A stretch of 64,000 nucleotides of DNA from Prosthecobacter gellanilyticus (GCF_007992435.1 NZ_BKAG01000007.1:62001-126000); one strand, 5' to 3'. Counted from the stretch's first letter, positions 8,846 to 18,108 are shown. A program made the numbers and translations. The notes: generated from the letters alone by a model not told the origin.

Positions 8846-9082
8846 ATGGCTGACGCAGCAAACAAATATTCCCAGAACGTGAACGGTGCCTACTACGTGG
8901 ACGATCAGTGCATCGACTGCGATCTGTGCCGTGAGACGGCTCCAGCCAATTTCAAGCGTGATGACGACGGTGGCCACTCTTACGTCTTCAAGCAGCCAGA
9001 AAACGACGACGAGATCAACCTCTGCGAGGAAGCCCTCACCGGCTGCCCGGTCGAGGCCATCGGTCGCGACGGCGCAGACTGA
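8846..9082 (+). CDS. Small single-cluster ferredoxin
   Basis: From the ATG at 8846 this is a 78-residue acidic protein. It has CIDCDLC near residue 17 and a later CEEALTGCPVEAIG. The pattern fits a [4Fe-4S] ferredoxin with three Cys in the first knot, a long acidic insert, and a last Cys before Pro. An earlier start at 8720 would add unrelated residues. It may serve as a low-potential electron carrier. Its divergent position next to hemQ is suggestive, but HemQ itself uses peroxide, so a functional link is only a guess. A strong terminator follows. Confidence 0.88.
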   Translation: MADAANKYSQNVNGAYYVDDQCIDCDLCRETAPANFKRDDDGGHSYVFKQPENDDEINLCEEALTGCPVEAIGRDGAD

Positions 9083-9110
9083 GATCCTTTCCAATCCTGG
9101 GTTCTTTTCC

Positions 9111-9142
9111 AAAAGGGCGCGGCTCATGCAGCCGCGCCTTTT
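9111..9142. terminator. Bidirectional Rho-independent terminator
   Basis: AAAAGGGCGCGGCT and AGCCGCGCCTTTTCT form a long GC-rich stem with one bulge around a CATGC loop. It is flanked by A's on the left and T's on the right, so it can work in both directions. It lies between the convergent ferredoxin gene and the hypothetical gene whose stop is at 9143. Confidence 0.85.
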
Positions 9143-10132
9143 CTATTTCTTCGGCAGTATCAGCCACTGGCTCGCCTGCACCTGGAGCAGGTTCGCACAG
9201 CGCCCTGACTCAGCCTTTTCCGGATAGCTGATCCACAGGGTGCAGGCCTTGGCTTGCGATTCCTGAAGGCTGCCTCGCAGATTCGTCTGCAGCCAGCTCG
9301 CCATTTCACCATCCCGCGGGCAGTAGACGTTGATCAGTCCGGTGCCATCAGGGGACGTGACCTTCAGTGAGAGATATCTCAAACTGTCACTGAACTCATG
9401 ACTGTAGTAGTCATCCAGCGTCACATAGCCACGCACCAGGACGGGGGTGGATGGCCGCGTCTTGGACAGCTCGCTGAAGCTTTTTTGCGAGTAACCCACC
9501 AGGCTCTCCCAGTCGATCACCAGCCGGTTGGTGCCCGTGCGGCGCATCAGCAGTTCCAGCCGTCCCACCACACGGGAGCCCCGGAAGTTCAGCTGGATGA
9601 TCTCAGCCCCGCCGATCCGCAGTCGTTTTTGATCAATGAGCGTCCCAATCACCGGATCGACATTCTGCTGGACCTCATAGTAGTCCTCCATCAGTGCCCG
9701 CACCCGCTCCGGCTCTGAGACAAACTGCAGCCGGTCCTGCCAGTGGGTGGTGTCGGCATACTTGCGGACCAGGCCTTCCGCATCGGTCAAGGCAGTCAGC
9801 GGCAGGACTTCTGGTTCCGTGGTTTCCGGCACCTTACGCGCGGCGGGATCGTAGCGCAGCACGACCTCAGTCTCGGGTGGTGCGGTGAGTGCGGCCGGAA
9901 CTACCGTGCCAGGAGTAGCGGTCACGGCTGCCGGGCGTGCGCTCTCCGTCGAGTAGGCCGTGGCCAGCCGCACTTTCTCCGCCTGTTGGGACATCTGCAT
10001 GATCGCCCGCCGATGCTCCACCACTCTGAAATGATAGCGCCAGCCCAGCACCAGGCACAGGACCAGAATGACCGCCAGGGTTGAAGCAGTCGCCATGAAA
10101 GCACGATGAGGGGCTGGAGTGGCAAGATGCAT
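9143..10132 (-). CDS. Hypothetical protein with N-terminal membrane anchor
   Basis: This 329-residue protein has a single hydrophobic segment at about residues 15-32 followed by a long, probably periplasmic region. An inner Met at about residue 13 is an alternative start. Residues 40-120 are rich in Ala, Thr and Pro and look unstructured. The rest (about 125-329) is a folded alpha/beta region with no motif I recognise, except possible similarity to DUF-type verrucomicrobial proteins with a C-terminal surface-binding domain. It stands alone between the ferredoxin and tRNA-Pro. Confidence 0.65.
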   Translation of the reverse strand: MHLATPAPHRAFMATASTLAVILVLCLVLGWRYHFRVVEHRRAIMQMSQQAEKVRLATAYSTESARPAAVTATPGTVVPAALTAPPETEVVLRYDPAARKVPETTEPEVLPLTALTDAEGLVRKYADTTHWQDRLQFVSEPERVRALMEDYYEVQQNVDPVIGTLIDQKRLRIGGAEIIQLNFRGSRVVGRLELLMRRTGTNRLVIDWESLVGYSQKSFSELSKTRPSTPVLVRGYVTLDDYYSHEFSDSLRYLSLKVTSPDGTGLINVYCPRDGEMASWLQTNLRGSLQESQAKACTLWISYPEKAESGRCANLLQVQASQWLILPKK

Positions 10133-10230
10133 GGACTAGTTCACGGTATAAAGGCACGCATGCTTAACTGAGGCAGGGCAGAGCGGGCAAGCACTTCCTC
10201 GAAACCTTCCCGCATCGTGGCGGGAGATAG

Positions 10231-10307
<77 letters not shown>

Positions 10308-10424
10308 ACCTTTTGGCGGGACAGCATGCGCTGTCCGGCTGGGGATGCGGATGATGGCGGGATGCCTCTCCTTTGCAACTGACTTGTTTTCATCCCGCGC
10401 AAAATTTCTTCATCTCATCCGCCA

Positions 10425-11372
10425 TCAAACCTGCGTCTTCAGGCGGCCACCACGCAGTGCTCCATAGATGATGAAAGCGATGCCTGTGAGCACCATGAAG
10501 AGGGAGAAGAACTGCCCCTTCGTCATGCCCATGATGGCTTCGGAGCCTGAGTCTGGCTGGCGCAGGTTTTCCAGGCTGATGCGTGCCACCGCATAGAGGA
10601 TGAAGAACAGCCCCGTGAGCACACCGTGCGGCAGCCGCGGCCAGCGCATGCGCACCGCCAGCAGCACCGCGCTCAGCAGCAGACCTTCACCCAGGGCTTC
10701 ATAAAGCTGGGAGGGATGACGAGTGTGCAGGATGGACTCCAGCTCCGCACGACCTCCGCCATTCTGCTCAAACCACGCGATGATCTCCGGACTGTGCTGC
10801 AGATTCGGGGGCAGGGAAACCGGTGTCCCACCTTGCTTCACGAAGTCCTCATGCAGCAGCTCCGTGGGAAATTTCATGCCCCATGAGCTCGTCGTCACTC
10901 GGCCAAAAAGCTCGCCATTGATGAAGTTCGCGATGCGGCCGCAAAACACCCCCAGCGGCGCACCGCAGACCAGTGTGTCACCGATGCCCGTCCACGAGAT
11001 CTTGTGCTTCCGCGCATACCACAGGCAGAAAAGTGCCACTCCCGCGATGCCGCCATGACTGGCCATGCCACCCTTGTGAATCATGAAGATCATCCACGGC
11101 GTCTGGACGAACTGATCCCAATCATAGAGCAGGATGTAGCCCACGCGTCCGCCCAGCACGACGCCAAAGATGGCCACCAGGGTGATGAAGTCCGCCACCT
11201 GGTTCTCCTTGATCTCGGAGAGGCCGCGCCGCGCCAGAAACCGCATCACCAGATAGGTCAGGTAAAAGCCCAGCACATAGGCCAGCCCATACCAATGCAG
11301 CGCGAAGCTGTCGCTGAAGCGGATCAGATAAGGGCTGAGATCGTGGAGATAGGTGGCGAGGACGCTGGTCAT
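10425..11372 (-). CDS. lgt: Prolipoprotein diacylglyceryl transferase Lgt
   Basis: The ATG at 11372 is preferred because the protein then starts MTSVLATYLHDLSPYLIRF, as in other Lgt proteins; an extension to 11435 is possible. The enzyme moves diacylglycerol from phosphatidylglycerol onto the lipobox Cys of prolipoproteins in the inner membrane. Diagnostic features are HWYGLAYVLGFY in the first membrane helix, HGGIAG, and the Lgt signature GRIANFINGELFGR. The protein has about seven hydrophobic helices and is 315 residues long. A loop insert (about residues 170-215, LPPNLQHSPEIIAWFEQNGG) is longer than in the E. coli enzyme. The RND adaptor and outer-membrane factor in this window carry lipobox-like Cys and are possible substrates. 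Confidence 0.95.
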   Translation of the reverse strand: MTSVLATYLHDLSPYLIRFSDSFALHWYGLAYVLGFYLTYLVMRFLARRGLSEIKENQVADFITLVAIFGVVLGGRVGYILLYDWDQFVQTPWMIFMIHKGGMASHGGIAGVALFCLWYARKHKISWTGIGDTLVCGAPLGVFCGRIANFINGELFGRVTTSSWGMKFPTELLHEDFVKQGGTPVSLPPNLQHSPEIIAWFEQNGGGRAELESILHTRHPSQLYEALGEGLLLSAVLLAVRMRWPRLPHGVLTGLFFILYAVARISLENLRQPDSGSEAIMGMTKGQFFSLFMVLTGIAFIIYGALRGGRLKTQV

Positions 11373-11499
11373 GGCAGGAAAACCGGCCCCCATTTCGTGG
11401 CAGGCATGGATTCCGGCAAGTGAAAGGAGCGCCATCCATACGCAGCCACTCCACAGGATGCGCGTGTCCCGCGCAGCCTACCGGGCTCAGTTTCGCTCT

Positions 11500-11578
11500 G
11501 TTGGAGTGAAGCCTTTAGGCGATCTGGGTTCTGGGAAGGAACGTCACGTCAAAGATCGGCTAAAGCCTGCACTCCAAC
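11500..11578. repeat. REP-like inverted repeat
   Basis: GTTGGAGTGAAGCCTTTAGG at 11500-11519 is mirrored by a near-identical inverted arm ending GCACTCCAAC at 11578. Both arms also carry GATC-type inner ends. The 79-bp unit folds as one imperfect hairpin and occupies the middle of the gap between lgt and the phosphodiesterase gene. It resembles dispersed palindromic repeats of Verrucomicrobia. Only one copy is seen in this window. Confidence 0.6.
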
Positions 11579-11688
11579 GGCTGGTATCGTTCCGTTAGAG
11601 AGTAGCCTTCAGCCAATTCCGGGACCATCTGAGCCCTCGGCGCTATCTGCGGTTAAAAAATCCGTCACCCCAGCGTTCTCTCGTTTCC

Positions 11689-13074
11689 ATGAAATCCAGC
11701 CGCCGTCTTCTCGTCGCCATCGCTCTGCTGTCCGCCGCCGTTCGTGCCATCGCCGCACCGGCGGAGCATGTGATCCTGGTCAGCATTGACGGCTGGGCGC
11801 ATCACTACTTTGACGATCCCCGCTGCCATATGCCCACGGTGAAAAAGCTCGCCGCGGAGGGTGTGCGTGCGAAGCGCATGCAGTGCAGCTTTCCCACCGT
11901 CACCTGGACCAATCACACCACCCTCGTCACCGGCGTGAACCCCGGCAAACACGGTGTGCTCTCGAACGACTACTGGGACCGAGAGCAGTGGAAAAAGATC
12001 CCGCTCATCCCGGACCCCATCTTCAACAAGGAAGAGATCGTCAAGACCCCGACCATCTATGACGTGGTCAAACAAGCGGGCATGACCACTGCAGGCGTCA
12101 TCTGGCCTGCCTCACGCGGTGCCAAAACCCTCGACTGGACCGTGCCAGATGTTTTTGAGCAGGAGCTCTTTGAAAAATACGGCACCCCGCAGCTCATCGC
12201 CGAGGCCAAGCAGCTCGGCATCCCCATCGAAAAACAGATGGAGTGGTGCAAGGCAGGCAATCCCGGCAAGGCGCAGCGTGACTACATGTATTCGCAGCTC
12301 GCGCAGCACATCATCCGCACCAAGAAGCCGAACTTCCTCGCCCTCCATCTTGTGAGCCTGGACAGCTTCGAGCATGCGCACGGTCGCCAGGTTCCCGAAG
12401 CCTACTGGGCTGCGAATGACTCCGACAACCGCGTGGCTGATCTCATCCGCGCCACGGAAGAGGCAGGCATTCGTGACAAGACCACCTTCGTCATCACCAC
12501 GGATCACGGCTTCATCACCTATGACAAGCTCATCAATCCAAACGTGGTGCTGAAGCAGGATGGCCTAACCAAAACCGTGCTCGGAAAAACGCTGGACAAG
12601 TCCTCCAAAGTCTTCGCCATGGCCGAGGGCGGCGCATGTTTCGTCTACGTGTTTGATCAAGCTAACCGTTATAGCATCCTGGCGGACATCACGCCCAAGC
12701 TCGCCGCCATTGAAGGCGTGGAGTCCATCGTCGAGCGGAAGGACTTCAAGACCGTCGTCGGCCATCTCTTGTCCGAGGAGGACCCTCGCGAGCCCGACCT
12801 CTTCTTGTCCGCAAAGGACGGTTATAACTTCACGGACTCCCTCGCGGACAGCGCCGTGATCACCAAGGTGGAGGTCGCCAAAGGTTCCCACGGTTACCTG
12901 CACACGCACCCGGACATGGGTGGTTGCTTTGTCATCAGCGGAGCCGGGGTGAAGACCGGCGGCAGCGTCATTGAGAAGATTGACAATCGCGATGTTGCCC
13001 CGACCATGGCGAAGCTGCTCGGCGTGACGATTCCTGGGGTGGAAGGACGCGTGCTTGAGGAAGCGCTGAAGTAA
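11689..13074 (+). CDS. Secreted type I phosphodiesterase / nucleotide pyrophosphatase (alkaline-phosphatase superfamily)
   Basis: This 461-residue protein has a signal peptide (residues 1-23, ending IAA). The alkaline-phosphatase fold is marked by VILVSIDGW with metal ligand Asp34. The nucleophile is probably Thr72 in FPTVTWTNHTTLVTGVNPGKHG, the pattern of nucleotide pyrophosphatase/phosphodiesterase enzymes. TTDHGF and KGSHGYLHTHPDMGG supply the other zinc ligands. It probably hydrolyses phosphodiester or pyrophosphate bonds in the periplasm; the real substrate is unknown. It starts about 110 bases after a palindromic repeat and appears monocistronic. Confidence 0.92.
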   Translation: MKSSRRLLVAIALLSAAVRAIAAPAEHVILVSIDGWAHHYFDDPRCHMPTVKKLAAEGVRAKRMQCSFPTVTWTNHTTLVTGVNPGKHGVLSNDYWDREQWKKIPLIPDPIFNKEEIVKTPTIYDVVKQAGMTTAGVIWPASRGAKTLDWTVPDVFEQELFEKYGTPQLIAEAKQLGIPIEKQMEWCKAGNPGKAQRDYMYSQLAQHIIRTKKPNFLALHLVSLDSFEHAHGRQVPEAYWAANDSDNRVADLIRATEEAGIRDKTTFVITTDHGFITYDKLINPNVVLKQDGLTKTVLGKTLDKSSKVFAMAEGGACFVYVFDQANRYSILADITPKLAAIEGVESIVERKDFKTVVGHLLSEEDPREPDLFLSAKDGYNFTDSLADSAVITKVEVAKGSHGYLHTHPDMGGCFVISGAGVKTGGSVIEKIDNRDVAPTMAKLLGVTIPGVEGRVLEEALK

Positions 13075-13131
13075 GCAAGCAAAGCCGCCGCGCGCGGCAC
13101 ATCCAACCGCGAGGAGAGGTAGAGACGAGAC

Positions 13132-13536
13132 ATGGCCGAGACCCTAGAGACCCAGCGTGTAGACAAGTGGCTGCACCACATCCGCGTTTTCAAAACCCGC
13201 AGCCTGGCCACCCAGGCCTGCAATAAGGGGAACGTCACTCTCGACGGCCAGGTCATCAAACCCAGCCGTGATCTGCATCTCGGAAACGTCCTGGAGGTCG
13301 TGCGCGGAGACCTGCGCCTGCGTTTAAAAGTGCTCGGCTTCCCGTCTCAGCGGCTGGGGGCTCCGCGGGTGCTGGAGTTCTGTGAAAACCAGACCCCGGA
13401 GGAGTGGATCATCAAGGCCGGGGAGCTCCGCCGCCAGCGGGAACTGGAAACACCCCGGGAGCACGAGACCGTGGCCAAGCCTAATAAGCAGCAACTCAGG
13501 CAGTTGCGGGAATGGTGGGCCCAGGAGCACGCCTGA
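13132..13536 (+). CDS. S4-domain RNA-binding protein (Hsp15-like)
   Basis: This 134-residue basic protein begins with an S4 domain: RVDKWLHHIRVFKTRSLATQ, then KGNVTLDGQVIKPSRDLHLGNVLEV. This is the pattern of Hsp15/HslR, which binds stalled 50S subunits carrying peptidyl-tRNA. The C-terminal tail is rich in Arg, Glu and Gln and ends in a helix LRQLREWWAQEH. A purine-rich GAGGAGAGG sits about 15 bases before the ATG. It is 79 bases upstream of fabF on the same strand and may share its transcript. Confidence 0.88.
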   Translation: MAETLETQRVDKWLHHIRVFKTRSLATQACNKGNVTLDGQVIKPSRDLHLGNVLEVVRGDLRLRLKVLGFPSQRLGAPRVLEFCENQTPEEWIIKAGELRRQRELETPREHETVAKPNKQQLRQLREWWAQEHA

Positions 13537-13615
13537 CCGGGGGAAAAACACCTTGCCGCAGGGGGTAAAGCGTGTTCTCTGACCCTTCACGTCTCACCTA
13601 CCTACCACCTAACTC

Positions 13616-14863
13616 ATGACTGAACGTCGTATCGTTATCACAGGCATCGGAGTCGTTTCCCCCCTCGGAAACAACAAGGATGACTTCTGGAAAAACCTCG
13701 TGGCCGGCAAGAGCGGCATCCGGCGCATCCAGAGCATGGACACGGAGAAGTATGACTGCAAAATCGCAGGCGAAGTGGTGGATTTCGACCCCACCCCCTT
13801 CTTCAACAATCACAAGGAAGCCCGTCGTGCGGACCGCTTCTTCCAGCTCGCCATGGCTGCCTCCAAGATGGCCTTCAAGGACAGCGGCCTGAACCAGGAC
13901 AGCCTGGACCCCTGGCGCGTCGGCGTCATGGTCGGCTCCGGCATCGGCGGTCTGAGCACCATCGAGACCCAGTATGAGATCCTTTTGAACAAGGGCCCGA
14001 ACCGCGTCTCCCCCTTCCTGATCCCGATGATGATCACGAACATCGCCTCCGGCATGATCGCGACCGACTTCGGCTTCATGGGCCCGAACATGTGCATCAC
14101 CACCGCCTGCGCCACGTCCAACAACAACATTGGCGAGGCCTGGCGCATCATGAAGTTTGGCGATGCCGATATCATGATCGCCGGTGGTGCTGAAGCCAGC
14201 ATCCGTCCCTGCGGCCTGTCTGGTTTCGGCAACATGAAAGCCCTCTCCATGCGCAATGACGAGCCTGAGCGCGCCTCCCGCCCCTGGGACACGGGTCGCG
14301 ATGGCTTCGTGATGGGGGAAGGCTCCGGCGTTGTCGTCCTCGAAGAGTATGAGCACGCCAAGAAGCGCGGTGCCACCATCTATGCCGAGCTGGCCGGTTA
14401 CGGCGTCACTGCCGATGCCTACCACCTCACCGCCCCGCATCCGGAAGGCCTCGGCGCCTCCAAGTGCATGGACATGGCCCTCCGCCATGCCAAGATGAAC
14501 CCGACCGATGTCAGCTACGTGAATGCTCACGCCACCTCCACTCCGGTGGGTGACCTCTGTGAGCTGCGCGCCATCAAGCGCACCTTCGGCGGATACGCCC
14601 AGAAGGGCCTCCTCGTCTCCGGCACCAAGTCCATGACCGGTCACCTTCTCGGTGCCGCCGGTGGTATTGAGCTCGCCGCCAGCATCTTCGCCATCCGCGA
14701 CCAGATCATCCCTCCGACCATCAACGTCGAAAACCTCGACCCTGAAGTCGATGTCGACATCGTCCCGAACGTCGCCCGTCAGGCCAAAGTCACCGCCGCC
14801 CTCAGCAACAGTTTTGGATTTGGCGGTCACAACAGCTCCGTGCTCGTGAAGAAGGTGGACTAA
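13616..14863 (+). CDS. fabF: 3-oxoacyl-[acyl-carrier-protein] synthase II (FabF)
   Basis: This 415-residue condensing enzyme is of normal KAS II length. The catalytic triad reads Cys165 in TTACATSNNNIGEA, His305 in VNAHATSTPVGD and His343 in KSMTGHLLGAAGG. The N-terminal RRIVITGIGVVSPLG and the C-terminal NSFGFGGHN are also classical. It elongates acyl-ACP with malonyl-ACP in fatty-acid synthesis. No acpP or fabD is adjacent in this window. A strong terminator lies 34 bases after the stop. Confidence 0.97.
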   Translation: MTERRIVITGIGVVSPLGNNKDDFWKNLVAGKSGIRRIQSMDTEKYDCKIAGEVVDFDPTPFFNNHKEARRADRFFQLAMAASKMAFKDSGLNQDSLDPWRVGVMVGSGIGGLSTIETQYEILLNKGPNRVSPFLIPMMITNIASGMIATDFGFMGPNMCITTACATSNNNIGEAWRIMKFGDADIMIAGGAEASIRPCGLSGFGNMKALSMRNDEPERASRPWDTGRDGFVMGEGSGVVVLEEYEHAKKRGATIYAELAGYGVTADAYHLTAPHPEGLGASKCMDMALRHAKMNPTDVSYVNAHATSTPVGDLCELRAIKRTFGGYAQKGLLVSGTKSMTGHLLGAAGGIELAASIFAIRDQIIPPTINVENLDPEVDVDIVPNVARQAKVTAALSNSFGFGGHNSSVLVKKVD

Positions 14864-14897
14864 ATAAAGTCCGCTCCAGCTTCTCTGATCTATCCTC

Positions 14898-14926
14898 AAA
14901 AGGAGACGCCCAAAGCGTCTCCTTTT
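14898..14926 (+). terminator. Rho-independent terminator after fabF
   Basis: AAAAGGAGACGC and GCGTCTCCTTTT form a perfect 12-bp stem around a CCAAA loop, ending in a T run. It can terminate in both directions. Confidence 0.9.
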
Positions 14927-14977
14927 GCTTTGGGTGCAGGTGCTAGACAAAGATGAAACAAACCCCATTCTTCAGAC

Positions 14978-15208
14978 ATGAAGATCGTCTTGCCTCCAGC
15001 ACTGTCCGCGCTCGTGGAGAGGTTGATGCAGACAGGTCGTTATGCCGATGAAGGTGAGGTCGTGCGTGCAGCTTTGCGCGCGCTCGAGCATCAAGAGTTT
15101 GATGAACCGCTGAATCTGGAATCTGCCATTCTCAGCGGAGTGCATTCTCAACACATCCTCTATGATGCCTCAGTGCTTGATCGAGTCCGCCTGAACGCAG
15201 CCATCTGA
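14978..15208 (+). CDS. Orphan ParD-like / ribbon-helix-helix antitoxin
   Basis: This 76-residue protein starts MKIVLPPALSALVERLM and continues GRYADEGEVVRAALRALEHQE, the ribbon-helix-helix pattern of ParD antitoxins (strand, then helices with Y.(D/N)..EVVR.ALR.L). The C-terminal segment would bind a toxin. No ParE-like gene follows: the next 95 bases are a hairpin repeat and then the convergent sulfatase. It may be a solitary antitoxin, a regulator, or the survivor of a lost pair. Confidence 0.75.
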   Translation: MKIVLPPALSALVERLMQTGRYADEGEVVRAALRALEHQEFDEPLNLESAILSGVHSQHILYDASVLDRVRLNAAI

Positions 15209-15224
15209 GAGCGAGCCCAAACCG

Positions 15225-15294
15225 ATGGAGGTAGAAAGATTGAGGGTAGAAAAATTTTCTGAAATCTTTCTACCCTTAATTTTTCTACCATCAT
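15225..15294. repeat. Inverted repeat built on GGTAGAAA units
   Basis: The left arm (15230-15257) starts GGTAGAAAGATTGAGGG. The inverted right arm (15262-15289) differs from it at only about 3 of 28 positions. Each arm contains two tandem GGTAGAAA-type units, so the element is both internally repeated and palindromic. It occupies the gap between the convergent ParD-like gene and the sulfatase gene. It may act as a terminator hairpin or be a dispersed REP-like element. Confidence 0.7.
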
Positions 15295-15303
15295 TCAAGG
15301 CCA

Positions 15304-16971
15304 TTACTCCTCCTTCTTCCCCGCACCCTTGCCTTTGCCCTTGTTGCCACCCTTGGCGCGGTTCGGCTTCATAATGTCATCCGGCAGTGGACCCGCCATG
15401 GGAGCCGTCTCAAAGAAGGCTCCATCATTCTCCACGCGCGGATCCTTCGTGCGCTTCAGCTCGGCCATGAGGCGCTCGCGCATCTGATCGCGGATGGTCG
15501 CATACTCCGGATCATCAGCCACGTTCTTCACCTCAAACGGATCCTTGCCGATGACATACAGCTCCTCGCGCGGACGCTGCGCAAAGGCCCAGTCGAAATG
15601 CTGCTTCCACTGCGCGTTCGCACGCTCGCCGATGATCCAGGCCTTCGTGGGGCTGCTGTCCATGTCCGCGAAGCTGATGTGCGTATTGTTGGTTAGGGTG
15701 TCCGCGTCCGCATCCATCTGCCCGGCATCGCCCATGGGCATGCGGTCCGGCTTGAAGTTGTGAATATACAGATACTCCGGCGTGCGTAGCGCGCGCTGAG
15801 GGTAGGGGAGATAGCCTTCGCGCGCGGACTCCACATGCCGCTCGCGGCCCGTGATCACAGACGTGCGCTCAGGATCCACCTGGCCGCTCTTGTCACTCTG
15901 CAGCACCTTCACCAGGCTGCGGCCCGTCATGACCTCAGGCGGTGTCACACCACCCGTTTCCAGGAAGGTCGGCGCCAGATCCATGAGGTTCACGAAATCA
16001 TCCACCACACGGCCACCCTTCGTGCCCGCGCCACGCACGGCCAGCGTCACATGCGTGCCGAAATCGTAGAGGTTGCACTTCCCATGCGGGAAGCCCGGCG
16101 CGCCGTGATCTCCACTCACCACTACGAGCGTGTTGTCCAGCTCACCCAGTGCCTCCAGCTTCTTCAGCAGCACGCCGATGCAGGCATCAAAGGCCATGAT
16201 CTCGCCAAAGTAGCTCGCCAGATCTTCACGCACCTCGGGCACATCCGGAAGGAAGGCGGGGAGCTTGCCCTTGAGCTGCTCAGGATCCAGGCCCCAGAGC
16301 TTCGCGCCACTGCCCTTCACCCATTTGCGATGCACGTTCGTCGGCCCATACCAAAAGCAGAAGGGTTGACCCTCTTTACGATCCGCGATGAAGGCATCGA
16401 AGTTCCCCGCGACCTCATCGTAGAGCTCCTGCTTCGCTGCATCCACGGCCTTGCCCTCGTTCACCATCTTCGTCACGTTTTCGGAGAAGTCATTCACCCG
16501 GCGGCCCGCCTTTTCATACGCATGCGCCTGCTGCCCATACGGCGCATCCGCCGGTGAGCCGGGCGACCACACCTTATACGCCTTGCCGATGTGATAACCC
16601 GAGTCTTTGAGCAAAAGTGGATAGGCCGGAATGCCCAGGTCCCACTTCGCGCCTTGCAGGATGGCCGCGCGGCCCGTGCGCCAGAAATATTGTCCGGAGA
16701 GCAGCGAGCTGCGGCACGGTGTGCAGGATGGTGCGCAGACATGCGCATTCTTGAAAAGCACACCTTCCTTCGCGATGCGGTCGATGTTCGGCGTCTTGAT
16801 CAGATCATTGACCGTGCCCTTGCCATCCAGCTGCTGATAGATGCTCGCATAGCGCCCCATGTCATCCGCAAAACAAAACAGGATGTTCGGCCGCTTCGCA
16901 TCCGCGGCAGAGAGCGGTGAGCCGGGCATCAGGAGGGCAAATCCGAGGGCGAGAAAAGAGAATAGACGCAT
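15304..16971 (-). CDS. Secreted sulfatase (FGly type)
   Basis: This 555-residue protein has a signal peptide (about residues 1-22). The sulfatase core starts [13 protein letters not shown] (metal ligands Asp36 and Asp37). The catalytic motif is Cys83 in [11 protein letters not shown], matching CxPxR, so Cys83 is predicted to be converted to formylglycine by a maturation enzyme. [15 protein letters not shown] provides further metal ligands. The C-terminus is a Lys/Gly-rich tail ending [11 protein letters not shown]. Sulfatases of this kind are numerous in Verrucomicrobia and desulfate polysaccharides. The substrate here is unknown and no glycoside hydrolase is adjacent. It diverges from the kinase gene over a 62-bp gap. 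Confidence 0.93.
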   Translation of the reverse strand: MRLFSFLALGFALLMPGSPLSAADAKRPNILFCFADDMGRYASIYQQLDGKGTVNDLIKTPNIDRIAKEGVLFKNAHVCAPSCTPCRSSLLSGQYFWRTGRAAILQGAKWDLGIPAYPLLLKDSGYHIGKAYKVWSPGSPADAPYGQQAHAYEKAGRRVNDFSENVTKMVNEGKAVDAAKQELYDEVAGNFDAFIADRKEGQPFCFWYGPTNVHRKWVKGSGAKLWGLDPEQLKGKLPAFLPDVPEVREDLASYFGEIMAFDACIGVLLKKLEALGELDNTLVVVSGDHGAPGFPHGKCNLYDFGTHVTLAVRGAGTKGGRVVDDFVNLMDLAPTFLETGGVTPPEVMTGRSLVKVLQSDKSGQVDPERTSVITGRERHVESAREGYLPYPQRALRTPEYLYIHNFKPDRMPMGDAGQMDADADTLTNNTHISFADMDSSPTKAWIIGERANAQWKQHFDWAFAQRPREELYVIGKDPFEVKNVADDPEYATIRDQMRERLMAELKRTKDPRVENDGAFFETAPMAGPLPDDIMKPNRAKGGNKGKGKGAGKKEE

Positions 16972-17033
16972 GGTGATGCCCGTGAACGAAGGGCAGGCAG
17001 GCAGACTTGCAGCCAGCCGCTGTCCGAGGCAGC

Positions 17034-17807
17034 ATGGGGACCATGATCGATGACTTCGAAGTGCTCCAAAAGATCGCCGAAAGCGATCGCGGTGGCATCT
17101 ATCAAGCCCGGGACAGGCGTGATGGCCGCATCATCGCCCTGAAGAAGTTTGAGGACCTCGCACGCCTGCCCACCTGGGAGCGCGAGGCTCACGCGCTCAG
17201 CACCATTCGTGGAGACAACGTCGTCAAACTCATGGAGAGCGGCATACTTCCCCAAGGTGCGTACCTCGCGCTTGAATGGCTCGAAGGCGAATCCCTGGAT
17301 GCCCGTGCGTCTCGCGATCCACTTTCCCTCACCGAATTCGCCCGCCTCACCTCCCAGACTCTGGATGCCCTGCACTCCGTCCACCGCGCCGGCTTCCTTC
17401 ACCGCGATGTGAAGCCCGCGAACCTCCAGCAAGGCGGCGATGGCATCTGGACCCTCATCGACTTCGGCGAGTCCCGACCACTAGGTGTCAGCTCACGCCA
17501 GCCCCTCGTCGGCTCCATCCACTGCATGGCCCCGGAGCAGTTTGAGGAAAGGCACCTCGATGTGCGGACCGATCTCTACGCCCTCGGCTGCACCCTCTTC
17601 TTCGCCCTCACCAGCCGCTTCGCCCACGTCGGTGAGACCACCCCCGAGGTCATGACCAGCCACCTCTATCCCGAGCCACCCGCCCTCGCCGATGCGCGCC
17701 CGGATCTCCCCGCTTCCCTCGTCGCCTGGGTTGAAAAGCTCATGTCCCGCCTGCCCGGCGATCGCCCGCAGAGCTGCCAGGAGGCTTTAAGAACCCTCTC
17801 CGCCTGA
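17034..17807 (+). CDS. Small soluble Ser/Thr protein kinase
   Basis: From the ATG at 17034 (ATG at 17043 also possible) this encodes about 257 residues: one Hanks-type kinase domain with no membrane segment or sensor domain. Catalytic motifs are present: IIALKKF with the ATP-binding Lys, [17 protein letters not shown], and [10 protein letters not shown] in the activation segment, plus [10 protein letters not shown]. The glycine-rich loop is weak: the expected GxGxxG reads [10 protein letters not shown]. The protein ends directly after the kinase domain. Its target is unknown. The tRNA-Cys gene lies 89 bases downstream. Confidence 0.9.
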   Translation: MGTMIDDFEVLQKIAESDRGGIYQARDRRDGRIIALKKFEDLARLPTWEREAHALSTIRGDNVVKLMESGILPQGAYLALEWLEGESLDARASRDPLSLTEFARLTSQTLDALHSVHRAGFLHRDVKPANLQQGGDGIWTLIDFGESRPLGVSSRQPLVGSIHCMAPEQFEERHLDVRTDLYALGCTLFFALTSRFAHVGETTPEVMTSHLYPEPPALADARPDLPASLVAWVEKLMSRLPGDRPQSCQEALRTLSA

Positions 17808-17896
17808 TTTTTCCCAAGTCAGCCGTGCTGGAATGCCTTTCCCGCAGTTGACACCCCGCCCCGACTCGCTAGCCTCCCACTTCGCTCAACGAGCAT

Positions 17897-17971
17897 GGCG
17901 AGGTAGCAAAGTGGTAATGCACTGGTCTGCAAAACCGGTATGCGCGGGTTCAATTCCCGCCCTCGCCTCCA
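17897..17971 (+). tRNA. tRNA-Cys (anticodon GCA), intact
   Basis: The cloverleaf runs from GGCGAGG to CCTCGCC, discriminator T and an encoded CCA. The anticodon arm is CTGGT-CTGCAAA-ACCGG with GCA in the loop, and the T arm is GCGGG-TTCAATT-CCCGC. At 75 bases all stems pair. Its last 29 bases before the final A (17942-17970) recur at 44929-44957 with one mismatch, which makes this gene the probable attachment site for the segment that follows. Confidence 0.97.
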
Positions 17972-18108
17972 CTTTCACACATCATAAGGTGTCAGGCCTT
18001 GGGCCGCTAAAACGTTTCCGTGTGCTTATGCACCGTCTCCCGATAGGCGGTTGGACTCTGCCCCACCCGGGCGCCGAATTACTCCGCGAAGCTGCTGCCA
18101 TCCACAAA
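17942..18108. repeat. Left direct repeat of the 27-kb segment (tRNA-Cys 3' end plus AraC-gene tail)
   Basis: Bases 17942-17970 match 44929-44957 at 28 of 29 positions (the 3' part of tRNA-Cys). Bases 18004-18108 match 44992-45096 at 97 of 105 positions (the end of the AraC-type gene). The spacer between them is the same length in both copies but more diverged. Both copies have the same orientation and flank 27 kb of surface-protein genes. This copy has the intact tRNA and the broken regulator. Confidence 0.85.
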
